From the NCBI GenBank assembly GCA_031257405.1, contig JAIROS010000005.1, positions 1-47,847 on the forward strand: a stretch of DNA of 47,847 nucleotides, read 5' to 3'. Shown in pieces: positions 8,774 to 15,834 of this stretch; within the stretch, counting starts at the first letter, position 1, and each line of letters opens with the position of its first letter. Source of the DNA: Puniceicoccales bacterium. GTDB lineage: Bacteria; Verrucomicrobiota; Verrucomicrobiia; Opitutales; LL51. The translations under genes and the position numbers were made by a program. The notes beneath the pieces were generated by a model that saw only the letters and a list, made by a program, of their open reading frames with translations, was not told where the DNA came from and made no database searches.

Positions 8774-9676
8774 CTAGGGGTATAGGACGACGTCGGGTTT
8801 TTTGGCGTGGACGATGAATTGGCGAATCTCCGCGACCGCTTCATCGCCGGCATCCTCCAGCACGTAGTGCCCGCAATCCTCGTAAATAATTCCCTTCGCC
8901 TTCGGGAAAAATTGCCGCCATTCCCGTAAAAATGATTCCGTAAAACAGAAATCAACCTCGCCCCACAGAAGTAAAATTTTCTTCTGACTCAATAAAAATA
9001 ATCCATTTTCGATCTTCGCCAGCGTATCCCAAGAAGGGTGATTCGGTACCAGCGGAATGTCCTTTACAAACCGATCAATGGCAATGCGATTTTTCCAGGA
9101 ATTGTAGGGGAATTTGTACCCCAGCGCCGCCTTCGATTTCAATCCCCTCGCACTCGCCATGAAATTAGAACACCAAACAAAAGCATTTAAACCGCGGATC
9201 AACGCCGTACCCAATAGGGGGACCTTACCAAAAGCGATCCGTTTGGGAATTTGTGAAGAATGGAACGCGGCGCCATTCATGATCACGAGACTCTCAATGC
9301 GTTCCGGCCAACGCTCCGCCAATGCCATCCCAATCGCACAACCCCAATCGTGCATCACCAAATGAAACCGACCTAACTTGAGATGTTCCGCCACTTTTTG
9401 CGCATTATAAATGTGATTCGCCAGGCGGTAGGGGTAATTTTGGGGTTTATCGGAAAGTCCACAGCCCATATGATCGATGGCGATGCAACGGAAAGTCGAC
9501 CGGAGATTTTTGATTAAATTGCGGTAATAAAATGACCACGTCGGATTCCCGTGGAGCATCAGGACGGCGTCGCCTTCGCCCTCGTCCACGTAGTGAATGC
9601 GATTCCCCTGGCCAACGTCCAAAAAACGCCCCCTAAAGGGATACTCCTCCTTCAACACTTTCGGCAATGCTTTCAT
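8774..9676 (-). CDS. oleB: OleB-like alpha/beta hydrolase (beta-lactone decarboxylase, haloalkane-dehalogenase fold)
   Basis: A 300-residue alpha/beta hydrolase. Oxyanion motif HGNPTWSF (residues 42-49), Asp110 nucleophile followed by Trp111 in MHDWGCAIG, acid Asp242 in WGEVDF, and His270 in EDCGHYVLEDA form a dehalogenase-type triad. The stretches NSWKNRI, RFVKDIPL and EDCGHYVLEDA recall OleB, which decarboxylates a beta-lactone to an olefin in long-chain hydrocarbon biosynthesis. Its pathway mate OleD is encoded at 26072-27079, which strengthens this reading; OleA and OleC are not in the window. The ATG directly abuts the stop codon of prc (TAGATG), implying translational coupling. A true haloalkane dehalogenase is the alternative. 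Confidence 0.8.
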   Translation of the reverse strand: MKALPKVLKEEYPFRGRFLDVGQGNRIHYVDEGEGDAVLMLHGNPTWSFYYRNLIKNLRSTFRCIAIDHMGCGLSDKPQNYPYRLANHIYNAQKVAEHLKLGRFHLVMHDWGCAIGMALAERWPERIESLVIMNGAAFHSSQIPKRIAFGKVPLLGTALIRGLNAFVWCSNFMASARGLKSKAALGYKFPYNSWKNRIAIDRFVKDIPLVPNHPSWDTLAKIENGLFLLSQKKILLLWGEVDFCFTESFLREWRQFFPKAKGIIYEDCGHYVLEDAGDEAVAEIRQFIVHAKKPDVVLYP

Positions 9677-12157
9677 CTAAATTTTTAAAAAATCGGTCAT
9701 AACGCGTAAAGTTTCTTTTAAATGCGTATCGATCCGTTCCGAGTCCAGCGCGTCTTTTTCCTCATCCTCCTCTTTTTTTTCACGATTTTTTTCGGCGTTG
9801 CGGGCCTCGACCACATCCAGTAAAATTTCTTTAAATGGCGTATTATTTTTGGCGAGGAGTTTCATCCGTTCGTCGAGCGACTGCTGCACCGCCTCATCTT
9901 CGCGCTTCTCCGACCGGCGCTTCTCCAAATTAACGGACAAACTCTTCGAATCAAGTACTTTTTTTAGGCGTGCGATGCGGTCGTTGAGTAACTGAAATTC
10001 TGGGTTTTCCCGCTGCCGCTGCTGACTCAATTCCCGTAATTTTGCTAGCATTTCCGCCGAAATTTTCCCCTGCGGTTTCAGATCCAGGGCGCCAATCGAA
10101 TCCCACTCAATGGCGTGCGGCAGGTCGGATTCTCCCAGGGGCAATAGGGCGTCGAAGGAGGGGTAAGCGATGTCGGCTTCCACACCCTTGATTTGCGTCG
10201 AAAGGCCACTGGGCCGATACCATTTCTGAATCGTCAGCCGCGATGCCCCCAAATTTTCCTTATATTTGAACTTCGAAAATAGCTGCTCCATGGGCAATAA
10301 AACTTGTACCGTCCCTTTGCCGTGGGTACTGGGATCGCCGACGATGATGGCCCGATTGTGATCCTTCAGCGCCCCCGCTAAAATTTCCGCCGCCGAAGCG
10401 CTCATCTTCGAAACCAATACAACCAACGGACCGTCCCATAAAATCTGATTCGCCTTCGTATCAAAGCGCTCCACATTGCCGTACTGCCCGCGTACCTGCA
10501 CAATCGGCCCCTCCATAAATGCCCCGCCAATGAGTACCGACTGCTCCAAAATCCCGCCGCTATTGTCGCGTAAATCCAAAATCAGGCCCTCAATTTTTTC
10601 CCTTTTTAACTTCTGTATCAAAGCGACCAGGTCCGCTATACTATCCGAATTGCCGGCCTCTTTTTCGCTATTTCCGTAAAAACTTGGTAAATGGAGGACG
10701 CCGATGGGCCGTTCCCGGTCGCCATCTTTGAGCTGAAAAACTTTCGCGCTGGCCCGACTTTCGGTCAACTCAATCTCATCCCGCGTCAGCGTAACCACCT
10801 TTAATTCGTTGACGTCGCCCGCCGGCTGTAATTTTATAAAAACTTTCGTCCCCTTTTTCCCGCGCAGTAATTTGGAAATTTTATTGATTAGCATGCCCGA
10901 AACATCCGTATAATGCTCACTTTCCTGGCCGATGGCGACGATGTGATCCCCCACCTGTACCTCCTTACTCCTCGCCGCTGGCCCACCGGGAATGAGTTCT
11001 TTGATCGCGCAGCAACCATTTTCGTCGCCCAAATAGGCGCCAATCCCCACAAAAGAATGGTGGAGCGCTTCCCGCAGATCCTCCATGGACTCGTGGGACA
11101 TGAACGCCGTATGGGGATCGTAAACCCGCGCGATACTGTTCAAAAAGTGCTCCTGAATGATCCACGGCTCCAGCTGAGCGACGTTACGCAAGTGGCTCTG
11201 GTAACGCTGCTTGATATTTTTCTTCGCCAACTCAATTTTTTCATCAAATTTTAAAGGTAATTTGACGTCACCGCCATCGCAGTGGAGGCGGCAGGTATTG
11301 CTCACGACGCGGCAAGGGAGGGTTAAACTGCGATTAAATTTAAAAATTTCGGACACATTTCGGGCGACACAGCGGTGGACTTTGGACGGTTTTGGGGGTT
11401 CGCGCCGACGGATTTTAGGGGACGTGTACTGCTGTTTTATTTCCCGTAAAAGGAGGGCCAGGGTACGATTTTTACTTTTTTGGGAGGCATCGATGATGGC
11501 ACGTTCCCGGCGCCGCACCGCGACTTCTTCCAAAACAATTTCATTGACGATCTCGAAATTTAAACGGCTTTCCCACAATTTTTCGAGCGCATCCCGGTGC
11601 CGAATGAAATCCTCCTTCTCCCGATCAAAAATAAATGTTTCGTCGGAATAGAGTTCGAATTGGTTGGAATCGATGCGTTTGAAAATCCATTGCGCTCGGT
11701 CGCGAATTTTTTGGCGATAGGCGTCAAAAATCGAAAATCCGGGCGTCAAACTCCCACTGTTGAGAAACGTATCCAGGGTCGGCGCAAAGCGCTTTGTAAA
11801 ATTATCGACGTCGCTTTGTAAAAAAAACATTTTTGAAACGTCAATGTGGGCCATATATTCCTCGAGGATTTTTTTGAAGTCGAGGTTTTTAAGTTTTTTA
11901 TGCAGATAGTGGACGTCTTCCAGGCACTTCATCATGCAAATCGTTTCCAAACGCATCGCACTTGTCTGTTCCAGGGCGGTAAATTGTGGTTCTTCCCAGA
12001 CGATCTCGGCACTTGTTTTTTCCTGTTTTTCGCCTTTGGACGCCCGCAGAGCAGGGGGATTCGACACCGCACCCGACGTACCTTCGTCGCCACATATCCC
12101 ACAACAAATGGCAAAAGAAATGCTAAGTAATAAAAAAAATTTCCGATTAAACATCAT
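9677..12157 (-). CDS. prc: C-terminal processing protease Prc/Tsp (S41 family)
   Basis: An 826-residue periplasmic tail-specific protease, larger than E. coli Prc (682). A signal peptide (MMFNRKFFLLLSISFAICCG) may end in a lipobox-like Cys. A Prc N-terminal helical domain spans roughly 60-260, a PDZ domain about 370-460 (GAYLGDENG, GGPAARSKEVQVGDHIVAI), and the S41 catalytic core follows with SASAAEI (Ser near 587) and HGKGTVQ (Lys about 25 residues later), the Ser-Lys dyad. The C-terminal part is charged and helical, with KKEEDEEKDALDSERID near the end, like the DUF3340 region. It trims or degrades periplasmic proteins and cell-wall hydrolases. It is the first gene of a two-gene unit with oleB. 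Two ATGs in a row begin the gene. Confidence 0.92.
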   Translation of the reverse strand: MMFNRKFFLLLSISFAICCGICGDEGTSGAVSNPPALRASKGEKQEKTSAEIVWEEPQFTALEQTSAMRLETICMMKCLEDVHYLHKKLKNLDFKKILEEYMAHIDVSKMFFLQSDVDNFTKRFAPTLDTFLNSGSLTPGFSIFDAYRQKIRDRAQWIFKRIDSNQFELYSDETFIFDREKEDFIRHRDALEKLWESRLNFEIVNEIVLEEVAVRRRERAIIDASQKSKNRTLALLLREIKQQYTSPKIRRREPPKPSKVHRCVARNVSEIFKFNRSLTLPCRVVSNTCRLHCDGGDVKLPLKFDEKIELAKKNIKQRYQSHLRNVAQLEPWIIQEHFLNSIARVYDPHTAFMSHESMEDLREALHHSFVGIGAYLGDENGCCAIKELIPGGPAARSKEVQVGDHIVAIGQESEHYTDVSGMLINKISKLLRGKKGTKVFIKLQPAGDVNELKVVTLTRDEIELTESRASAKVFQLKDGDRERPIGVLHLPSFYGNSEKEAGNSDSIADLVALIQKLKREKIEGLILDLRDNSGGILEQSVLIGGAFMEGPIVQVRGQYGNVERFDTKANQILWDGPLVVLVSKMSASAAEILAGALKDHNRAIIVGDPSTHGKGTVQVLLPMEQLFSKFKYKENLGASRLTIQKWYRPSGLSTQIKGVEADIAYPSFDALLPLGESDLPHAIEWDSIGALDLKPQGKISAEMLAKLRELSQQRQRENPEFQLLNDRIARLKKVLDSKSLSVNLEKRRSEKREDEAVQQSLDERMKLLAKNNTPFKEILLDVVEARNAEKNREKKEEDEEKDALDSERIDTHLKETLRVMTDFLKI

Positions 12158-12254
12158 CCACCAGTCGCCCGATTATTTACACGCTCCCATTTTTAGCAAG
12201 TCTATAAAATAATCTTGCGTTCTCGGACGCAAAAAATACCTCTACTCCCACGGC

Positions 12255-12325
12255 GCAGGCATAGTATAGCGGTAATACGCGAGCTTCCCAAGCTTGAATC
12301 GAGGGTTCGATTCCCTCTGCCTGCA
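12255..12325 (+). tRNA. tRNA-Gly (CCC), no encoded CCA, A73
   Basis: Acceptor GCAGGCA/TGCCTGC, short D arm GTAT-AGCGGTA-ATAC, anticodon stem CGAGC/GCTTG with loop TTCCCAA (anticodon CCC), T arm GAGGGTTCGATTCCCTC. The base after the acceptor is A, followed by CCCC, so CCA is not encoded, unlike the other three tRNAs here. Bacterial tRNA-Gly normally carries U at position 73; A73 is the eukaryotic/archaeal form. Confidence 0.92.
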
Positions 12326-12405
12326 CCCCGTCCGACAGTAATTCCCGAAATTTTGGGGAAAATATTCCTAGTCAAGGGGGCAGATAACCTTATACCGTAG
12401 CGGCG

Positions 12406-13065
12406 ATGAGTGATTTTGAGAATGAATACGACTTTAGCGACGAAGATTTTTTCAACGATCACTGGTCCGAAAAAGATTGGAAGCTTTACCTCGAAAAGGC
12501 CGATTTACAAGTATCGCTCTTCCTCAACCTATTCATCTCCTCCAGAAATATTGTCAATCACATGGAACACATCGCTTTACAGATGGGTTGGAGTAAGGAG
12601 ACGGAGGGGAAGTTCCCCGATAATTTTTTCCGCAGCAAAGGTTCTCCGGATACGATCCACACGCACCCCGTCACGACCGTTACCCGCGGATTGTATCAAT
12701 TTTTGTCAAAAAACTGGGAAATTTTTTTAGAATCCTCCAAAACGACGGACGTTAAACTCTGCTGGCTCTACGCCCAACTCCTCAACGGCGGCGAACGCAA
12801 TGCCCTTTACGCCATTTCGTGCATGAACGCGGGGGATTCTTCGCTAGCGGTCTGCCACTTTAAAAATGCGCTGCAGATCCTGAATTTTACGATGGAAATG
12901 ATTCAAAAAATTCCTAAAAATTCGCTAAAAATTAATGTCATTTTCCAAGATGCACTTATCGCGTGTTTCGATTTGCGGGAAATTTGGATTAAGGTGATGG
13001 AATCTTGTAAAAATCCGGAGGAGGACGAAGATGAAAGCGAAAGCGAAAGCGAAGAGGAATCATGA
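12406..13065 (+). CDS. Acidic hypothetical protein
   Basis: A 219-residue protein I do not recognise. It is rich in Asp/Glu at both ends: the N-terminus has ENEYDFSDEDFF and the C-terminus ends in a run of Glu, Asp and Ser. The middle (residues 40-195) looks helical, with LNLFISSRNIVNHMEHIAL and SLAVCHFKNALQILNFTMEM, possibly a TPR-like or four-helix fold. There is no signal peptide or membrane segment, so it is probably cytoplasmic. Its TGA overlaps the ATG of the next frame (ATGA), a response-regulator remnant, so the two were probably co-translated and functionally linked. TTATAC at about 12390 could be a -10 element. No function is assigned. Confidence 0.75.
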   Translation: MSDFENEYDFSDEDFFNDHWSEKDWKLYLEKADLQVSLFLNLFISSRNIVNHMEHIALQMGWSKETEGKFPDNFFRSKGSPDTIHTHPVTTVTRGLYQFLSKNWEIFLESSKTTDVKLCWLYAQLLNGGERNALYAISCMNAGDSSLAVCHFKNALQILNFTMEMIQKIPKNSLKINVIFQDALIACFDLREIWIKVMESCKNPEEDEDESESESEEES

Positions 13066-13205
13066 CTGCCCCCGCCCTACTGGTCGTCGACGGCGAAAAA
13101 AATACGCGCGAAGCCCTGAAAAAATTACTCTCCGCGGACTTCGACGTCTACATCGCCGCTAATCTCGGTGAGGCGCAAAATTACGTCCGGCGGCAGCCTT
13201 TCTAG
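13062..13205 (+). pseudogene. Truncated NtrC-type response-regulator receiver domain
   Basis: A 47-residue frame starts at an ATG overlapping the previous gene's stop and reads MTAPALLVVDGEKNTREAL, then LLSADFDVYIAANLGEA, ending at TAG. This matches the first beta-alpha-beta of receiver domains in sigma-54-type regulators (LLIVDDEKNTREGL, FDVYTA). It stops before the phospho-accepting Asp, so it cannot work as a receiver. Past the TAG the same frame stays open for another 34 codons (to TAA at about 13308) without recognisable similarity. It is most likely a decayed gene left by a deletion between this point and exbB. Confidence 0.7.
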
Positions 13206-13402
13206 GGTCTCAAAATTACCCTGAAACAAGCCATCGCCAACGGACATAACCGCTCCAGCCAAAGTACCCATACCCCGCCACTTCCCGCGGAATAATCAAA
13301 ACTATCCAAAATTTCGCTTGCTCAGAAATTTCGCGGCGGGAAGATTTCCGGCCTAGCATTCGGCTTGCGTTAGCAAAAAACTTCACTTTTTTGGACGCCG
13401 GA

Positions 13403-14029
13403 ATGTCAGTTTTTTCGTGGAAATTTCTATCGCTCGGCCACGGTTTAATGGGATTAATGCTGGCTATGGCGGGCGTCGGGATCATTTTAACGATCGAACG
13501 GCTGCTTTTTTTTAAACAATTTAGCATCGATGCCGCTATTTTTTTGGATGGCATTCGCAACCTCGTCCACAATCGTAAAATTGGGGAGGCGATTGATTTA
13601 TGTGAGCGGGAGGGTTCACCGGTCGCCAACGTCGTACGGGCGGCGCTCATCGGCGCGGGATTGCCCTCCCCCGAACTGACTGCCCACGTTAAATCGGCCG
13701 CTCTACTCGAAATCCCCCGCTGCGAACAACGCATTTCTCCCCTGCGGACCATCGCGAAATTGGCACCGATTTTGGGGCTTATGGGTGTCGTTCTGGCCTT
13801 CTTTAACGCCTTCCGCAACCTGCAAAACGAGGGGGTCAGCTATAGTAGTTCGCGCATTTTTTCCGAAGAAATTATGGCGGCTACGCTCCTGATCACGGTC
13901 AGTTTAGCGATCAGTGTTTTTTCGAATTTGGCTTACAATTTTCTTTACGGGAAGGTGAAGGAGATGGTTTACCAGTTGGAGTGGGTTTACAACGAAATTT
14001 TACAAATTATTTTTCGCGGGAATGATTGA
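13403..14029 (+). CDS. exbB: ExbB/TolQ/MotA-family proton-channel protein
   Basis: A 208-residue inner-membrane protein with three transmembrane helices: about 12-35 (GLMGLMLAMAGVGIILTIERLL), 125-145 (LAPILGLMGVVLAFFNAF) and 160-185 (ATLLITVSLAISVFSNLAYNF). The second matches the conserved core of ExbB/TolQ/MotA (APLLGLLGTVxGMxxAF) and the third carries the Ser/Thr-rich face that lines the proton path. It should pair with the ExbD-like protein encoded next (stop and start 2 nt apart) to energise an outer-membrane process. No TonB, TolA or outer-membrane receptor is nearby, so the partner is unknown. ATG 13403 is preferred over the TTG at 13391. Confidence 0.87.
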   Translation: MSVFSWKFLSLGHGLMGLMLAMAGVGIILTIERLLFFKQFSIDAAIFLDGIRNLVHNRKIGEAIDLCEREGSPVANVVRAALIGAGLPSPELTAHVKSAALLEIPRCEQRISPLRTIAKLAPILGLMGVVLAFFNAFRNLQNEGVSYSSSRIFSEEIMAATLLITVSLAISVFSNLAYNFLYGKVKEMVYQLEWVYNEILQIIFRGND

Positions 14030-14031
14030 CC

Positions 14032-14472
14032 ATGGCGCTCTCCGAATTTCAATCTTACCGCACGCTGGAAAAACCCGATACGCGATTTGACAACAGTTCG
14101 ATCATTGCCGTTTTACTTTTTATTTTTGGGTTAACGCTGCTGGGATCTCGCTTTGTTTTTTCGCCTGGGACGGCCATCAGGATTCCGCGGGCGAAGCACA
14201 TTGATCTCCGGGCGACTGCTGGAATTTTGAACATTGGGTTAAATAATTTACTTATATTTAACAATAGAATTTTACAATTGGGGGATCTTGCCGAAGAGAT
14301 TGCAAATTTTCTTTCCCGCAAAAAATTCCCTGAAAATGTGACTTTACTGATTTGCATTGATCGGTCTGTGGCTTTTGGTTTTGTGGTTCAGGTTACGGAC
14401 ATTTTGAGGTCTGCGGGGTGTCGGAATATTCAGATTGCCTGTGATCCGCAGGGGTGTGTTTCACTGCATTGA
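14032..14472 (+). CDS. exbD: ExbD/TolR-like biopolymer transport protein
   Basis: A 146-residue protein: a short cytoplasmic N-terminus, one transmembrane helix (about 22-43, SSIIAVLLFIFGLTLLGS), and a periplasmic ExbD/TolR fold with VTLLICIDRSVAFGFVVQVTDILRSAGC near the end, typical of the family. In ExbD, TolR and MotB an Asp at the start of the helix (LxDVMLVLL) carries protons. Here the aligned position looks like Ser23, and the nearest Asp is Asp20, just outside the helix. The protein may have moved this residue or lost motor function. ATG 14032 lies 2 nt after the exbB stop, indicating coupling. The C-terminus ends near the insertion boundary described at 14567. Confidence 0.82.
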   Translation: MALSEFQSYRTLEKPDTRFDNSSIIAVLLFIFGLTLLGSRFVFSPGTAIRIPRAKHIDLRATAGILNIGLNNLLIFNNRILQLGDLAEEIANFLSRKKFPENVTLLICIDRSVAFGFVVQVTDILRSAGCRNIQIACDPQGCVSLH

Positions 14473-14520
14473 TTGTGAAATTTTCCTAAAAAAATCGCCA
14501 AAAAAAACGCACTTGCTGAT

Positions 14521-14540
14521 TTATAATTTGCAAATTTATA
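14521..14540. other. Near-palindrome beside the xerD remnant
   Basis: TTATAATTTGCAAATTTATA has a perfect 12-nt core (AATTTGCAAATT) and near-symmetric flanks. It lies 27 nt from the detached xerD 3' end. It could be a recombinase or repressor site; no dif consensus match is clear. The rest of 14473-14566 shows nothing else. Confidence 0.3.
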
Positions 14541-14566
14541 GTTTAGCGAAGGGTTATTTTCGCGCT

Positions 14567-14648
14567 TCACTTTTCCATCTGAGGGCGCAGGTGGAATTGT
14601 TCGTACTGTTCCCGCAAACGCCTCTGGTCCACGTGGGTGTAAATCTCC
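14567..14648 (-). pseudogene. Detached 3' end of a xerD gene (26 codons plus stop)
   Basis: On the reverse strand this reads EIYTHVDQRRLREQYEQFH then LRPQMEK and a stop. It matches the C-terminus of the intact xerD at 15835 through EQFHLRP; the last residues differ (QMEK versus RLDIE). At DNA level 66 nt (14583-14648) match 15854-15919 with a single mismatch. Upstream of 14648 the similarity stops abruptly. It looks like the original gene end, displaced when the 1.2-kb segment carrying the HAD gene entered and supplied a new end for xerD. Confidence 0.75.
14583..14648. repeat. Left copy of a 66-nt direct repeat flanking the HAD gene
   Basis: Same orientation and 65/66 identical to 15854-15919. 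The pair brackets the AT-rich exported HAD gene like left and right attachment sites. Confidence 0.85.
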
Positions 14649-14722
14649 AAATTTGAGATAATTTCATGGATGGACAAAAATCTAAAATTTAAAAAAAATA
14701 AAAAAATATTAAAAAGAAAACT

Positions 14723-14750
14723 TTGACATGTTTCTTAAAAATATTACAAT
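14723..14750 (+). promoter_or_regulatory. Promoter of the HAD gene
   Basis: TTGACA (14723-14728), 16-nt spacer, TACAAT (14745-14750), a strong housekeeping-type promoter. It lies across the upstream ATG at 14728 and ends 10 nt before ATG 14761, so the latter is the likely start and the mRNA leader is only a few nucleotides long. Confidence 0.7.
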
Positions 14751-14760
14751 TGAAAGCACT

Positions 14761-15822
14761 ATGAAAGAAAAAACCTTAAAAATCTTATTAGGAATGCTCT
14801 CTTTGGGCGTCCATAGCGTTGGGGCTACTGTTCCCTCCGGCAATTCAGCAGCATATTTCAAGCAGTCTGCTGACTCAGATATTGCCAGTGCTTCGACAAA
14901 AGTGGAAGGATTGTCCCAGATTCAAGCAGGATTGTCCCAGATTCAAAAAGGATTGGCTCAGATTCAAGCAGGATTGTCCCTGCCCCAAGCGCCCCAGCCT
15001 CAAACAGGATTGCCCCCGGCTCAAATCGTTGCCAGATTACACCAGCTCATTAATGATGGAACAATTAATAAAGATACAATCGTTGTTTTTGACATTGACA
15101 ATACACTATTTAAAGAAGGTTCCGATCAAATGCCATCCGGTGCTACCCCAATCGATCCAGGACTTGCTCCAGTTATAAAGAAAATGCAAAACACGGGAGC
15201 AACAGTTATTGCTCTAACAAATGGCGGAAGCAAATGTGAAATTATTGGACTAACGAACCCTGTAGTTCAACTCACTTGTGAGCAGGCTGAAAATCTTTCT
15301 GTGTATGAGATACTTCCCGATAATTTTCAAGGGCTTTTGGATGACTTTGACCCAATACCGTTTGAGTTTCTTCGGATTGAAGGGCTTCGCTCCATTGGTA
15401 TAGATTTTTCTCAATCCTTTAAAGGTTCAATATCTAAAAAGCTCAATCAGGACATAGGTGTAAAACATGAAGACTTAGGTAAAGGAAAAAGTACATCGAA
15501 TAGGTTATTTGAATTACAAGAGAAAAATTTCCCTGCTTTGGGTTCAGTAAGAATTCCCAACGGTAAACAACTCATTGAAATTTGTGTTCCTTACGTGATA
15601 AATGGAATCATTTTTAGCAACTTTTCTGACCCAACACTACAAGCTCGTTTTGGGTTCATAAAAGGAGAGATTTTAGAATTACTTTTTAATGAATGCAAAG
15701 AATTCAAAATATTTTCAAACGTTGTATTCATTGATGATTTTGAGCCTTGTGTTAAAAATGTTCAAGAAGTTATGAAAAAGAGAAATATGCCATGCATTGC
15801 GATGCAAATTGTTCCCGAATGA
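14761..15822 (+). CDS. Exported HAD-family phosphatase-like protein (DUF2608-like)
   Basis: A 353-residue protein with a Sec signal (MKEKTLKILLGMLSLGVHSVGA). Residues 50-75 hold 7-residue repeats (LSQIQAG, LSQIQKG, LAQIQAG) followed by a Pro/Gln-rich linker. A haloacid-dehalogenase domain follows: motif I FDIDNTLF with Asp111 and Asp113, motif II ALTNGG near 151, and motif IV FIDDFEP near 325. The pattern resembles DUF2608 proteins of Chlamydia, Legionella and Coxiella. It should hydrolyse phosphate esters outside the cytoplasm; the substrate is unknown. The gene is more AT-rich than its neighbours, has its own promoter, and sits between two copies of the xerD 3' end, all signs of acquisition. 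It is a candidate host-interaction factor. Confidence 0.8.
   Translation: MKEKTLKILLGMLSLGVHSVGATVPSGNSAAYFKQSADSDIASASTKVEGLSQIQAGLSQIQKGLAQIQAGLSLPQAPQPQTGLPPAQIVARLHQLINDGTINKDTIVVFDIDNTLFKEGSDQMPSGATPIDPGLAPVIKKMQNTGATVIALTNGGSKCEIIGLTNPVVQLTCEQAENLSVYEILPDNFQGLLDDFDPIPFEFLRIEGLRSIGIDFSQSFKGSISKKLNQDIGVKHEDLGKGKSTSNRLFELQEKNFPALGSVRIPNGKQLIEICVPYVINGIIFSNFSDPTLQARFGFIKGEILELLFNECKEFKIFSNVVFIDDFEPCVKNVQEVMKKRNMPCIAMQIVPE
14908..14991 (+). repeat. 21-nt tandem repeats inside the HAD gene
   Basis: Three nearly identical 21-nt units beginning GGATTGTCCCAGATTCAA (14908, 14929, 14950) and a fourth diverged unit at 14971. They encode seven-residue repeats and can expand or contract by slippage without breaking the frame. 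Confidence 0.85.
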
Positions 15823-15834
15823 GTAATAATGGCG

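Noticed and set aside
12213-12230. Hairpin TTGCGT/ACGCAA followed by AAAAAA
   Set aside because: For a terminator the hairpin should be followed by a T run in the direction of transcription; on the forward strand it is followed by A and no gene ends there.
13216-13818. Long reverse-strand open frame of 200 codons opposite exbB
   Set aside because: It lies antisense to a gene with clear ExbB family motifs; the translated product has no recognisable pattern.
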